Shown: positions 18,733 to 28,744 of the stretch, piece after piece
Layout of the letters: each line of letters opens with the position of its first letter
How positions within the stretch are numbered: the stretch's first letter is position 1
Source of the DNA: Pirellulales bacterium
Lineage (GTDB): Bacteria; Planctomycetota; Planctomycetia; Pirellulales; Lacipirellulaceae
Reading direction: 5' to 3'
Length of the DNA stretch: 64,000 bases
Assembly: GCA_022448265.1 (NCBI GenBank)
Contig: JAKVCC010000005.1
Span: forward strand, 1-64,000
The notes under the pieces: generated by a model
The model's database searches: none
Seen by the model: the letters and a program-made list of their open reading frames with translations, nothing else
Told to the model about the DNA's origin: nothing
Translations under genes and position numbers: made by a program

Positions 18733-19250
18733 CCCGCCAGGCGATTGACGCGATCGTATTTCGCGTCGTCGAGCGCGGCATCTCCCTTGTACTGGAGCTG
18801 CATTACGTAAGCGTCTTCTGGCGAATCGTCATAGTATGCCCGCAGCACAGACGTGGCGCGGAAACCGACGTTTTTGAAGAATAACTGTGCGCCGAGATTG
18901 GTTTCGCGGACTTCAAGCGAAATCCGTTTGCGTCGTTGGCCAGAAAGTTTGCTGGCCAGCTTCTCTGCCATCTGTCGACCAACACCTCGGCGCCGCGCAC
19001 TGTCCGAGACTGAAAAATTGAGAATATGCAACCGCGTCTTGTGCAACTCGTAGATCATGAAACCAACGACGCGCTCGCCCTGTTCGGCCACCATGCCTAT
19101 GCAGTTGCGTTGACGCAGGCAGCGGATAAAATCTTCCTCGAACCAGGGGAACTCGAAGCTCTCCCGTTCAATAGCCAGTACTTCCGCCATGTCACGCCTG
19201 ATCATCCAACGGATGTGGACGCGTAGCTGTTGTTTGCGGTTTGCAGTCAT
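18729..19250 (-). CDS. rimI: Ribosomal protein S18-alanine N-acetyltransferase (RimI-like GNAT)
   Basis: This is a GNAT acetyltransferase of 173 residues. Its features match RimI: IRRDMAEVLAIERESFEFPWFEEDF, the acetyl-CoA motif RRRGVGRQMAEKL, then RISLEVRETNLGAQLFFKNVGFRATSVLRAYYDD with the RimI-typical EVRxxNxxAxxFYxxxGF core. RimI acetylates the N-terminal alanine of ribosomal protein S18. I use the ATG at 19250 because GGAGGGAGG lies five bases upstream; the track start (19346) lacks this. The stop codon shares the CTAG tetranucleotide with the stop of the convergent ATP-grasp gene. tsaB/tsaD, common neighbours of rimI, are absent. Confidence 0.85.
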   Translation of the reverse strand: MTANRKQQLRVHIRWMIRRDMAEVLAIERESFEFPWFEEDFIRCLRQRNCIGMVAEQGERVVGFMIYELHKTRLHILNFSVSDSARRRGVGRQMAEKLASKLSGQRRKRISLEVRETNLGAQLFFKNVGFRATSVLRAYYDDSPEDAYVMQLQYKGDAALDDAKYDRVNRLAG

Positions 19251-20155
19251 ATCGGCCTCCCTCCGTGTCGGCCAGCTGGGCATCATTGTTTTTCGTTGGT
19301 TATCATCCCGGGGTAGCGCGAACCATCTCTGCTGGCCCACCGCCACACGACTTAGCTTGCTCCCGTTTCGGTGCCGCCGGCACCTGTTTCCTCGCCGGCA
19401 GATGCACGACGCCGGATCCTACCAGTTTTTGGCGTTGACTCAGTCATTCCCGCCTAGCGATAGGTTGCCTGCACTCCATTTGCAGGCGTGCTATCACACT
19501 GGGGCCACCGATTTGCGCTACGAAACCGAGCCATCGTGACAAGTCTCCACGACGAGTACGGGACAAGCGGAAGGGGAAACTACCAAATGCCTCCAAATGT
19601 GCCAAGCGCGAAACGTGGGGCCTGGGAAATAGACGAATCTAGATTGCTAGCGGCCAAAAATCTGGAGACCCAATCGTTCTTTCCCACATTTCGCACCTCT
19701 CACACGCCTAATCCGCTATTTTTGACACGGGGGTTTCAGATCGTAGCGCTCGTCCGACCTTCCCAGGCCTCGCTGTCTGGAGCTAAACGATTTGCTAATG
19801 ATTCAGCGAGAACTTGATAAACCAAGAAATGTTCATGCGAGGGCCAACACTTACAACTTCAAGCAACGAAAGAAGATTTTGCAACGAATGGAGAGAATCC
19901 CCAAGAACGAACGCTACAAGAGCCTAGTCTCTTACGAGATTCATGCCACGCGAGAATATAATCACACACCAAAAAGGGGGGCACCTTTCCAGGGAGAGAG
20001 ATGCGAGCAAAATCATATGAGAACGAGTTTGCTCGTTTTCGTTTGGTGTCGATACAGATGCTATGATCGCAGAAAACAGCGGGTGTCCGTGACGGCCTCA
20101 GCACGCCCCAATGCATTGCGCGCTACGATTTTTGAGATATCTCGCAGCTCGCCAT
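19251..20155. other. Long intergenic region (about 900 bp)
   Basis: This is the longest gene-free stretch. It lies downstream of the GNAT-like gene and upstream of rimI, both on the minus strand. Track ORFs (19189..19539, 19488..19817, 19792..20169) have no family features and the last runs into the GNAT-like gene. The only clear structure is a 9-bp hairpin at 20019-20040. No tRNA or promoter was recognised. Confidence 0.4.
20019..20040. other. Stable 9-bp hairpin in intergenic DNA
   Basis: GAGAACGAG-TTTG-CTCGTTTTC pairs over nine positions with one G-U and a 4-base loop. There is no long T tract on either side, so it is not a standard terminator. It lies about 115 bases past the stop of the minus-strand GNAT-like gene. 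Confidence 0.35.
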
Positions 20156-21316
20156 TCATTGCTTCATAAACTTGGCATTCGCAGTCGTATCGGGCGGACC
20201 ATAATCGTAAATGCGGTAGCCCTTGGTAATTTTAGCTCCGCCTTTCTTAAGCGTTTTGTATGAAAGGTCGTTGCTCTCCAGCACCCAAGAGAACTCCGCT
20301 TCCTGGATGCCCCATTTTAGCACGTCAGGCACGAGCCGTGATACGAGGGCCAGTCCGATTCCCCAGCTTTGGTATTCCGGCAAAACATTAGTGCTGATCA
20401 ACCGTATCTTGGTCAATTCTTTGCGATTGCGCAGTAGTTTCAAAAATCCGAAGGGAAAGAGCCGTCCGTCGATCTCCTTGATTCGCGGGTTGTAGTCGAG
20501 CAAACCAAACATGGTGCCGACCGGCTTACCATCGATCTCAGCCATGGTGGTCAGCTCGGGGACGATCATCTGTTTCATGCCTGCCGCCTGCTTTTTAATC
20601 TCACCTTTCGACATGGGCACGAAACCCCATGTCGAGACCAATGACTTGTTGTAAATATCGAGAAAGGTGGAAATCTCTTCAGCAAAGCGCTTCGTGTCGA
20701 TAATGCGACACTTAAGTTTGAACCTGTCCGATATGTTACGGGTCAGTGAGTGGAGCCGCTTTGAGATCCCGTCAAGCATGTTGACGTGTCCCCAAAAGGC
20801 GTAGAGATTCTGTGCATTGCGAAAGCCGTAGTCCTCAATCAATCGTCCGTAGTACGGTTTGTTGTAGGGCATCATGAATGAGGGTGGTTCGTCGAAACCA
20901 TCAACCAGAAGACCACATTCGTAATTGAGCGAAGGATTGACCGGGCCACGGAGGGTCTCGATGCCACGCCCCGCCAACCACGTGCGAGCAGCGTCAAACA
21001 GTTTTCCCGAGACCTCTTCGTCTTCGACTGATTCGAAAAAACCGAAAAAACCTCGTTGTTCATCGTACTGGCGATTGTGGGCGTGATTAATCAGAGCGGC
21101 GATGCGGCCACAGGGCTGGCCATCCCGCATTGCAAAAAAAGTTTGAATCTCAGCGTGATCATAGAACGGGTGACGCCGGTAGTTGAGCAGCTCTTTTTGG
21201 ACGAGCCGCAAGGGGGGAACCCAGTTGGGGTCACCTCTGTAGAGAGCCCACGGCAGGTCGAAAAAATGCTTCCGATCGCGGCGCGAACTGACGGCAACGA
21301 TTTCCACGTGGGACAT
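20156..21316 (-). CDS. GNAT-fold acyltransferase-like protein (YghO-like)
   Basis: This 386-residue protein begins MSHVEIVAVSSRRDRKHFFDLPWALYRGDPNWVPPLR, a signature I associate with a widespread family annotated as N-acetyltransferase or YghO-like. The C-terminal half looks like a GNAT domain (KPVGTMFGLLDYN, LISTNVLPEYQSWGIGLALVSRLVPDVLKWGIQEAEFSWVLESNDLSYKTLKKGGAKITKGYRIYDY). The N-terminal half (IAALINHAHNRQY, RGPVNPSLNYECGLLVDGFDEPPSFMMPYNKPYY) is the family-specific part. The substrate is unknown. There is no signal peptide or membrane segment. It is divergent from the SDR gene. Confidence 0.72.
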   Translation of the reverse strand: MSHVEIVAVSSRRDRKHFFDLPWALYRGDPNWVPPLRLVQKELLNYRRHPFYDHAEIQTFFAMRDGQPCGRIAALINHAHNRQYDEQRGFFGFFESVEDEEVSGKLFDAARTWLAGRGIETLRGPVNPSLNYECGLLVDGFDEPPSFMMPYNKPYYGRLIEDYGFRNAQNLYAFWGHVNMLDGISKRLHSLTRNISDRFKLKCRIIDTKRFAEEISTFLDIYNKSLVSTWGFVPMSKGEIKKQAAGMKQMIVPELTTMAEIDGKPVGTMFGLLDYNPRIKEIDGRLFPFGFLKLLRNRKELTKIRLISTNVLPEYQSWGIGLALVSRLVPDVLKWGIQEAEFSWVLESNDLSYKTLKKGGAKITKGYRIYDYGPPDTTANAKFMKQ

Positions 21317-21595
21317 GCAAGAGAGGTCCTAGTAAAGTGGGGAAAGGCTTACTGTAGCCCGTCAGCTGCGGTGCGGTCAAGCAATATACAGCCAAGGGCA
21401 CATCCCCTGGCCTTGATGTCAAAACTGTGAGATCAGAGTGCGTGAGGAAGGGGCGTTGGTCCCTTGACGCCCGCTAGCGATTCTGTCCATGCTGGAACTT
21501 GGGGTTCGATTGTCTCCTAGCGCAGGGCCCTACATCAGGGCCATTTGGCCTTACCTTAAAATTCTGTCCTGATTTGTTGCGAAATCTACCGCCTA

Positions 21596-22612
21596 ATGTC
21601 ACGAGCTCTAGTCACCGGCGCTACGGGATTTGTCGGTTCCAATTTGGTCGCCTATCTTCGGCGCCTTGGTTGGCACGTTCGCGGTTTGGTGCGCGATCTG
21701 GCGCGCGCTGTGCCGCTCAAAGATTTGGGTGCCGAACTGCACTTGGGGCACCTCGGAGAAGCGGAAAGCGTAGAGCGTGCTGGCGCGGGAGTTGATGTTA
21801 TCTTCCACGTTGCGGGCCGCATACGGGCACTCAGCAGCAGTCAATTCGAGATAGATAATGTCGTCGGAACGCGCCATGTCATGGCGGCCGCGGCTGCGAT
21901 AAAAAAGCGCCCTGTGGTTGTCTATGTGAGTTCGTTGGCTGCTGGGGGACCCAGTTATCGCGGTGCGCCGCGATTGGAGTCCGACCTGGATCAGCCAATT
22001 TCCGCCTATGGTCGCAGCAAACAGGCCGCCGAACGGGCGGCAGCCGACTTTGCTGGCGAAGTGCCCCTGTCGGTGGTACGCCCACCTATCATCTTTGGCG
22101 AGGCGGATCAGGCGAGCCTGGCGATTTTTCGTGGTATTCGCATGACGCGTCTGCATCCTGTTCCGGGTTTGCGAAAGTTTTCCGTTTCATTGGTGCATGT
22201 TGAGGATTTGTGCGCCGCCATGGTCCGCATTGCCGAAGCGGGCGAGCGAGTAGGCCAAACGGACAATGGTGCCGCAAGGAGAGGCGAAGGAATATACTAT
22301 GCGTCCGCTGAACGAGCTATTTCCTACCGCGAGCTGGGGAAGCTTGCCGGCAATGCATTAGGATGCAGCGCGATCCCGTTGCCGGTGCCCCGCGCTGTAT
22401 TCTGGGTCGCGGGCGGTGTGATGGAAGTTGTCGGCCAACTTCGGCGCCAGCCGGGGGTTCTCAATCTCGACAAGGTTCGCGAAGCATTGGCGCCTGGCTG
22501 GGTTTGCAGCGACGAAAAAATTCGCCGCGAACTCGGCTACCGGCCTGCTGCGACTCTGGAAGATCGATTTGCGGAGACAGTCGCCTGGTATCGCAATCAC
22601 GGTTGGCTTTAG
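21596..22612 (+). CDS. NAD(P)-dependent epimerase/dehydratase (extended SDR)
   Basis: This is an extended short-chain dehydrogenase of 338 residues. It has the N-terminal nucleotide-binding motif VTGATGFVGSNL, the DVIFHVAG segment, VYVSSLAAGG containing the catalytic Ser, and YGRSKQAAE containing the Tyr-x-x-x-Lys pair. Residues about 170-200 (VVRPPIIFGEAD) form the usual substrate-side loop. Members act on nucleotide sugars, sterol-like or dihydroflavonol-type substrates; nothing here fixes which. It stands alone and converges with groEL across the groEL terminator. Confidence 0.88.
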   Translation: MSRALVTGATGFVGSNLVAYLRRLGWHVRGLVRDLARAVPLKDLGAELHLGHLGEAESVERAGAGVDVIFHVAGRIRALSSSQFEIDNVVGTRHVMAAAAAIKKRPVVVYVSSLAAGGPSYRGAPRLESDLDQPISAYGRSKQAAERAAADFAGEVPLSVVRPPIIFGEADQASLAIFRGIRMTRLHPVPGLRKFSVSLVHVEDLCAAMVRIAEAGERVGQTDNGAARRGEGIYYASAERAISYRELGKLAGNALGCSAIPLPVPRAVFWVAGGVMEVVGQLRRQPGVLNLDKVREALAPGWVCSDEKIRRELGYRPAATLEDRFAETVAWYRNHGWL

Positions 22613-22673
22613 CCCACATTTTCCGCCGCTATTCTGCTACAACTCCGATTCCCTTGTGGCGCCGAAAGGGCAC

Positions 22674-22702
22674 AAAAAAACCCCGACTGGGAGGTCGGGG
22701 TT
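22674..22702 (-). terminator. Rho-independent terminator of groEL
   Basis: On the minus strand AACCCCGAC-CTCCCA-GTCGGGGTT forms a perfect 9-bp stem followed by seven Ts (the A run at 22674-22680). It lies about 50 bases past the groEL stop codon. Confidence 0.85.
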
Positions 22703-22751
22703 TCAGAATCACAATCAAAGATCCGCGAGACTCGTAGCTCGCGGCTCACCC

Positions 22752-24509
<1,758 letters not shown>

Positions 24510-24553
24510 TTACGAATTGTCGCTCGCGTCTCGCAATTCAAAACGCGCAAATT

Positions 24554-24871
24554 CTACTCAATCACTGCTAAGATGTCTGATTCGCTCATCAGCAGGTATT
24601 CTTCGTCATTGATGTCGATTGTTTCGGGCGCATAGCTGGTAAAAAGAACCCTATCGCCCTTCTTAACTTGAATCTCGCCACGGGTTCCATCGTCAAGTAG
24701 TTTTCCGGTACCCACGGCAACAATCGTTCCACGGCTCGGTTTGTCCTTAGCGCTATCGGGAAGAAAGATGCCGCCCGCTGTCGTATCAAGGGACTCGTCT
24801 CGCGACACGACGATCTTATCGCCCAAAGGTTGCAGCGCAACCTTTGTCTTTTTTTTGGTGGCTGTGGCCAT
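24554..24871 (-). CDS. groS: Co-chaperonin GroES (Hsp10)
   Basis: GroES is the heptameric lid of the GroEL chamber. The 105-residue product has the usual layout: LQPLGDKIVVSRDESLDTTAGGIFLPDSAKDKPSRGTIVAVGTG, the mobile-loop region around TAGGIFLP, and the C-terminal GDRVLFTSYAPETIDINDEEYLLMSESDILAVIE. A short basic N-terminal tail (ATATKKKTK) precedes the core. It is first in a groES-groEL pair. I see no CIRCE inverted repeat (TTAGCACTC-N9-GAGTGCTAA) upstream, so HrcA control is not supported. Confidence 0.96.
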   Translation of the reverse strand: MATATKKKTKVALQPLGDKIVVSRDESLDTTAGGIFLPDSAKDKPSRGTIVAVGTGKLLDDGTRGEIQVKKGDRVLFTSYAPETIDINDEEYLLMSESDILAVIE

Positions 24872-25459
24872 AGGGTGAGCTCCGTTTCAGTGTGAGATGT
24901 GAATTTTCGATATGTTTTTTATGCTGTCGGAAAACCGCTTCGGCGAGGAGGTCGCTAGCCAGGACTGCCACCAGCAGGCCCTTGCCACCAGCAGAATCGC
25001 GTGCCGCAGCGGTTCTTTGCGACCCTTGCCACCAGCGCCTCTCAAATCTGCCTAAGGGAGAGCGCACGCCGAGAAGTACGGGCAAGGACGGAGAAGCAAC
25101 CGGCGCGCCAATCCGAGATGTTGTTGCAACCTGTTGCCTCACAAGCGATTAGCGGCTTCTGGCAAATATCGCTCGCGCTGCCATTATGGGCGCCCCGTCG
25201 AAAGTGCTCCCAAAAACCCAGCTCCCGCGCTGCCATTTTGGCAGGCTGCCCGTTTCTAGTTTTTCCCTGCCGAGACTGGTCGCTAAAAGTAGTACCAGTT
25301 TCAAGACTTGGCTTGGGGATACAATTTTCGGGGGCCATGCCACCGACTGATGGCCTTGAAATGGGGGGCTAGTCAACTCGCGACTGGTAACTCCATGCCC
25401 GGACCAACTCCTCCGAAGGCGATAATATCCAATCTACGATACCATCGCCTCAACGCATC
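24872..25459. other. Intergenic region upstream of groES
   Basis: The gap lies between the end of uppP and the start of groES. It contains copy B of the 68-bp element (25295-25362) and a short imperfect duplication of CCCTTGCCACCAGC near 24979 and 25024. The groES promoter must be here or within the element, but I cannot pick a convincing one. Confidence 0.45.
25295..25362 (+). repeat. 68-bp intergenic element, copy B
   Basis: It starts CCAGTTTCAAGACTTGGCTT and ends CCTTGAAAT, exactly 68 bases. The ends are imperfect inverted repeats (AGTTTCAAG against CTTGAAAT). It lies downstream of uppP, in the same orientation as copies A and C. Confidence 0.55.
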
Positions 25460-26251
25460 CTACCGCCAAGCCACCCAAGCCACCACAGCCATGCCCAGCG
25501 GCAACAAATAGTAAGCGAACCCTGCCAGCTGGCCTCGCTGGACCCAGCGCACCAGCAGCTTGAGGGCAACCCAGCCTACGGCGAACGATACGAGCAACCC
25601 GACCGCTAGGTTCACTGGGTGGGTGCCGGTAGTGCCTTTGGAGAGGGCATCCATTCCTTCCAATAGGCCTGCACCGCCGATGGCGGGGATGGCCAGTAGA
25701 AACGCGAAGGTGGCGGCGGCCTGGCGGTTGAGTCCAGTCCCCAGGCCAGCGGCGATCGTAAAACCGCTCCGTGAAATGCCCGGTAGTACCGCCACCGCCT
25801 GCACCAATCCAATGACCAGTAATTTTTGCCACGTGAGTTGCGGATAGTCCGTCGTACCCTCGGGGCGGCGCGCCACCCACAGCAGGGCCACCGCGGTTAT
25901 GGGAAACATCAATCCAGCAACTAGCGGATTCTCCAGGATCAGGTCGTCCGACAAACTTTTTTTTACCAGAAGGCCAAAAGTTGCAGCGGGAATTGTCCCC
26001 ACTATTAGTAGCAGTATTACGCGGCGATCGGCTCCCAGGAGGCGCACGATTTCTTGTCGGTAAAAGACCAGCACCGCGCCCAGCGTGCCAACATGGAGCA
26101 CAATGCTGACCTCCACCAGATCTTTCACACCCTCGCGTCCAAACGCTTCTAGGACGGCATTGGCGACCACTAAATGGCCCGAGGAACTTACCGGCAAAAA
26201 CTCGGTAATCCCCTGAATAATCCCCAGCAATATGATTTCCCAGAGTGCCAT
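25460..26251 (-). CDS. uppP: Undecaprenyl-diphosphatase UppP (BacA type)
   Basis: This integral-membrane phosphatase recycles the undecaprenyl carrier lipid by dephosphorylating C55-PP, and confers bacitracin resistance when overproduced. The two catalytic regions are present: QGITEFLPVSSSGHLV (residues about 12-27, Glu plus the SSSGH motif) and LPGISRSGFTI (essential Arg). Multiple membrane spans follow. I start at the ATG at 26251 (MALWEIILLGIIQGITEF, 263 residues); the track start at 26287 adds twelve residues not seen in the family. The gene is flanked on both sides by copies of the 68-bp element. Confidence 0.93.
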   Translation of the reverse strand: MALWEIILLGIIQGITEFLPVSSSGHLVVANAVLEAFGREGVKDLVEVSIVLHVGTLGAVLVFYRQEIVRLLGADRRVILLLIVGTIPAATFGLLVKKSLSDDLILENPLVAGLMFPITAVALLWVARRPEGTTDYPQLTWQKLLVIGLVQAVAVLPGISRSGFTIAAGLGTGLNRQAAATFAFLLAIPAIGGAGLLEGMDALSKGTTGTHPVNLAVGLLVSFAVGWVALKLLVRWVQRGQLAGFAYYLLPLGMAVVAWVAWR

Positions 26252-26365
26252 TTTTTTACAATCGGTGAACAGGGTGAGAGTCTCCAACTATAGCCCCAGC
26301 GCCGGGTGGCGTCTTTGCTAAAATCGAGCCACTTTTCGGCAGGCCTAAACGCGTATACACTAGAG

Positions 26366-26433
26366 CCAGTTTCAAGACCCGCATGGGGTGCCGATTTGCG
26401 GTTGTTTCCGGGGCCATCTGCCAGTTTTGAAAT
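26366..26433 (+). repeat. 68-bp intergenic element, copy C
   Basis: It starts CCAGTTTCAAGACCCGCATG and ends TTTTGAAAT, again exactly 68 bases. It sits between the uppP start and the GYF_2 gene. The outer ends and the GGGGCCAT block resemble copy B; the interior differs. Confidence 0.45.
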
Positions 26434-26491
26434 CCGGGTTAGCCATGGGAATTGAAGCCGTTAGTTATCGGCAAGAGCGATTTGGCGGAGC

Positions 26492-27223
26492 ATGGGCATT
26501 CGGTTCAGCTGTCCCAACGGCCACAAACTCCACGTGAAGGCGTTCCTCGCTGGCAAGCGTGGAATTTGTCCCGATTGTGATGCTAGGTTCTTCGTACCCT
26601 CGGCCAGCGGTGATTCAGCGCAGCCGATAGAGGATAGCCCCCGTAGCGACGTTGCGCGCGAGACCGTGGCAGTTCCTGCCCTCGATCCTGAGGGGCCGGC
26701 GGCCGAGACGAAACTTCCGGTGTCCGCGCCTCCATCAGGGCCAGCGAACTTGGCGAGTTCAGCGAAGGCGCAGACCTCCGAATTGTCAGCGACTCCAATG
26801 CCAACTGAGGGGGCTGGGCCAGGATCGCCAGTTTGGTATGTACGGCCCGCGTCGGGGGACCAGTATGGCCCCGCCACCACCGAGACAATGTGTGGATGGG
26901 TCACCGAAGGGCGTGTGCTCCGAGACAGCATGATATGGCGTACGGGTTGGCCGGATTGGAAAACGGGCGAGGAGGCTCTGTCCCTATTGGGCATGCCGAT
27001 GGTGTGCGAACCGCCAGTTGCAGTGCCCGTTGAGATCGAGCCTCCTGTCGCAACTTTTAAAGCTGCTGTAAAGAGCCATCAAGCGCGCAAGCGCAGCCGT
27101 CGCGATCGGGCTCGGTTGATTACGATTGCCCTGATGGGATTGGTTCTATTATTGTTGATCGCCGTGGTGCTCGTCGTTCAAACAGGCGGAGACCTTCCGC
27201 CGGGAGATTCTCTTGATCGCTAA
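26492..27223 (+). CDS. Zinc-ribbon/GYF_2 domain membrane protein
   Basis: The 243-residue protein opens with a short zinc-ribbon-like module (MGIRFSCPNGHKLHVKAFLAGKRGICPDCDARF: CPNGH and CPDC). A Pro/Ala-rich linker (about 38-108) follows, then a GYF_2-type domain (WYVRPASGDQYGPATTETMCGWVTEGRVLRDSMIWRTGWPDWKTGEEA), and near the C-terminus a basic stretch and one membrane helix (LITIALMGLVLLLLIAVVLVV, about 207-227). It is a planctomycete-type architecture. A scaffold or signalling role is plausible, but function is unknown. The downstream secreted-protein gene overlaps its last 11 bases. Confidence 0.82.
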   Translation: MGIRFSCPNGHKLHVKAFLAGKRGICPDCDARFFVPSASGDSAQPIEDSPRSDVARETVAVPALDPEGPAAETKLPVSAPPSGPANLASSAKAQTSELSATPMPTEGAGPGSPVWYVRPASGDQYGPATTETMCGWVTEGRVLRDSMIWRTGWPDWKTGEEALSLLGMPMVCEPPVAVPVEIEPPVATFKAAVKSHQARKRSRRDRARLITIALMGLVLLLLIAVVLVVQTGGDLPPGDSLDR

Positions 27224-27875
27224 ACCACCCTATTTCTTGATCCTGATAGGTAGCCTAACTCTTGCAAGTTGGTTGTCTCCAATTTGTGCGGAGCAGGAGG
27301 CCACCGATAGTCCGGCTGAAAAATCCGCCGCTGCAGTCGCCGCACCGGAAAAACAGCCGCAGCGAATGGAGCTTATTCGGGGAAAACTGGTCGTGGCGGT
27401 CCCCGGCGAATGGCCGGCCGTGAGATCTCGTAACAATATAATAAAATATGAGTTTTCCATTCCCGCTGAGGAAACCCAAAATGGGCCGGTGGATACTGGG
27501 CTGGGCGATAGGGGATCGGGCCGAATGACCATGGCATCTGCCGGCGGCGGTGTGGAAGCCAACATCGCCCGCTGGGTGGGCCAGTTTCGCGATGCTGATG
27601 GCAAGCCGCTCGGCGAGAAGGACAAGAAAATTGTGCGGAAGAAGGTGGCTGGCCTGGACGTCTATTTGGTTGATTTTATGGGCGACTTCCACGACAAACC
27701 GCGTGGCCCCTTTGGCCCGACGGTGGAGCGCGCCGAATATCGCATGTTGGCCGCCATTATTCCGGTAGAGGAAAACGGAACTTGGTTCATCAAGTGCTAT
27801 GGCCCACAAGCGACCCTCGAAGGCGCAGAAAAACTATTTCTGGCGATGATCGAAACGATGGAATTCACTCCCTAG
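27213..27875 (+). CDS. Secreted protein of unknown function
   Basis: The 220-residue product starts at TTG (27213) with GGGAG six bases upstream, overlapping the preceding gene. It has a signal peptide (YFLILIGSLTLASWLSPICA-EQ), an Ala/Glu-rich linker, then a compact domain (LVVAVPGEWPAVRSRNNIIKYEFSIPAEE, NIARWVGQFRDADGKPL, VAGLDVYLVDFMGDFHDKPRGPFGP) ending EGAEKLFLAMIETMEFTP. The pattern resembles planctomycete proteins of the PsbP/DUF-like type that measure 40-residue beta units, but I cannot name the family. The overlap implies coupled translation with the GYF_2 protein. Confidence 0.75.
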   Translation: MIAKPPYFLILIGSLTLASWLSPICAEQEATDSPAEKSAAAVAAPEKQPQRMELIRGKLVVAVPGEWPAVRSRNNIIKYEFSIPAEETQNGPVDTGLGDRGSGRMTMASAGGGVEANIARWVGQFRDADGKPLGEKDKKIVRKKVAGLDVYLVDFMGDFHDKPRGPFGPTVERAEYRMLAAIIPVEENGTWFIKCYGPQATLEGAEKLFLAMIETMEFTP

Positions 27876-27901
27876 GAGTTGAATTATCGCCGAGTGCCAT
27901 C

Positions 27902-27936
27902 AAAAAAAGACCGGACCTCGCACGCGAGGTCCGGTC
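27902..27936 (-). terminator. Rho-independent terminator of the Cys-rich gene
   Basis: On the minus strand GACCGGACCTCG-CGTG-CGAGGTCCGGTC is a perfect 12-bp stem followed by seven Ts (A run at 27902-27908). It lies 40 bases past the stop of the Cys-rich gene and also sits in the gap behind the convergent secreted-protein gene. Confidence 0.9.
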
Positions 27937-27976
27937 CGTTGGCTCCGCTTGGTTCCACTCGAATGCCCCATCTTTC

Positions 27977-28402
27977 TTAAGTTGACGAGTCGCTTTCAGG
28001 AGCTTCGGGAGCTGATTCGGATTCGCATTCGGCCGGTGCTTCCGAGCCGCAAGTTTGAACCTTAGCACAGCATCCCCGACGACGAGCCAGGCGCTGCTCA
28101 CGACGGGTTGGGCAGCAGCTTGCCAATTGAGCTTCACAGTCTGCAGCAGCACATTCACAAGCTGATGTCGCTTCAGGCTGCGGCGCAGACTCACAACAGG
28201 CTTGTTCCTGGCAGCACTTTTTGGCAGCCAGCTTGCACTTGATGCGGTCCAATAAACCGGCTTCTCCATCGCTCGCACCCACGGCAGCCAGCTTGCACTT
28301 GATGCGGTCCAATAAACCGGCCTCTGCGTCGCTCGCACCCACGGCAACCATGCCTGCCACCATTACGATCATGGCAGCGGCTACTACTAGTACTCGTTTC
28401 AT
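27977..28402 (-). CDS. Small secreted Cys-rich protein with 20-residue tandem repeat
   Basis: The 141-residue product has a signal peptide (MKRVLVVAAAMIVMVAGMVAVGASDAEA) followed directly by a tandem repeat of (A)VGASDxEAGLLDRIKCKLAA. The rest is rich in Cys, Ala and Glu (KKCCQEQACC, CECAAADCEAQLASCC, RRGCCAKVQTC), about 17 cysteines in all. The second repeat copy again carries the signal-peptidase-like ASDGEA. Start ATG 28402 has GAGAGGGG upstream; the track TTG start adds two residues. The cysteines suggest disulfide bonding or metal binding. Function unknown. Confidence 0.75.
   Translation of the reverse strand: MKRVLVVAAAMIVMVAGMVAVGASDAEAGLLDRIKCKLAAVGASDGEAGLLDRIKCKLAAKKCCQEQACCESAPQPEATSACECAAADCEAQLASCCPTRREQRLARRRGCCAKVQTCGSEAPAECESESAPEAPESDSST
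28223..28342 (-). repeat. Two tandem 60-bp direct repeats inside the Cys-rich gene
   Basis: Units 28223-28282 and 28283-28342 match at 57 of 60 positions. Each encodes one 20-residue repeat, so the reading frame is kept. The high identity indicates a recent duplication. Confidence 0.9.
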
Positions 28403-28441
28403 AATCAATCCCCTCTCTTAGAAAAACAGATTCGCGAAACT

Positions 28442-28460
28442 GTTGGAAAACAATTCCAAC
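28442..28460 (-). promoter_or_regulatory. Inverted repeat upstream of the Cys-rich gene
   Basis: GTTGGAA-AACAA-TTCCAAC is a perfect 7-5-7 inverted repeat 40 bases before the ATG at 28402. It could be an operator or a leader hairpin. No clear -10/-35 pair was identified around it. Confidence 0.35.
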
Positions 28461-28518
28461 TGGGAACTTCACCTTTTCAATACCCGATTCCCGAAGTGGT
28501 CCATGCCGATACGTTCAG

Positions 28519-28552
28519 CCCCAATACTTTGGGCAATTGGGGGTACTTTTTT
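28519..28552 (+). terminator. Terminator-like hairpin on the plus strand
   Basis: CCCCAAT-(10)-ATTGGGG is followed by GTAC and six Ts (28547-28552). No plus-strand gene ends here, so it may terminate an unseen transcript or be chance. Confidence 0.3.
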
Positions 28553-28744
28553 CGGTTAGACTGCGCAGCCCGACAAAATAACACGGCAGGCACGAGTGTC
28601 AAGTGGCAAGATGGGTTCTCCCGCCTTGGATTGAGAAACTCTAGGTAAGATCAGTATTTTTAAGATCACGGAAATAGGACTACTTGTCCCAGCGATGCAG
28701 CACCCCTGGCGAGACGGACTGGGGCGCAAAAGCATTCATCTATC

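Larger units (their letters stand above)
28403..28744. other. Intergenic region upstream of the Cys-rich gene
   Basis: The gap holds two inverted repeats listed separately (28442-28460 and 28519-28552). No protein-coding ORF is credible. Confidence 0.5.

Noticed and set aside
19792-20169. 125-residue plus-strand ORF
   Set aside because: No recognisable domain; its end overlaps the GNAT-like gene, and the surrounding DNA has no Shine-Dalgarno site or promoter.
24872-25000. CIRCE element upstream of groES
   Set aside because: No TTAGCACTC/GAGTGCTAA pair found on either strand.
28223-28342. Tandem repeat as a CRISPR array
   Set aside because: Only two contiguous units with no spacers, in frame inside a gene.
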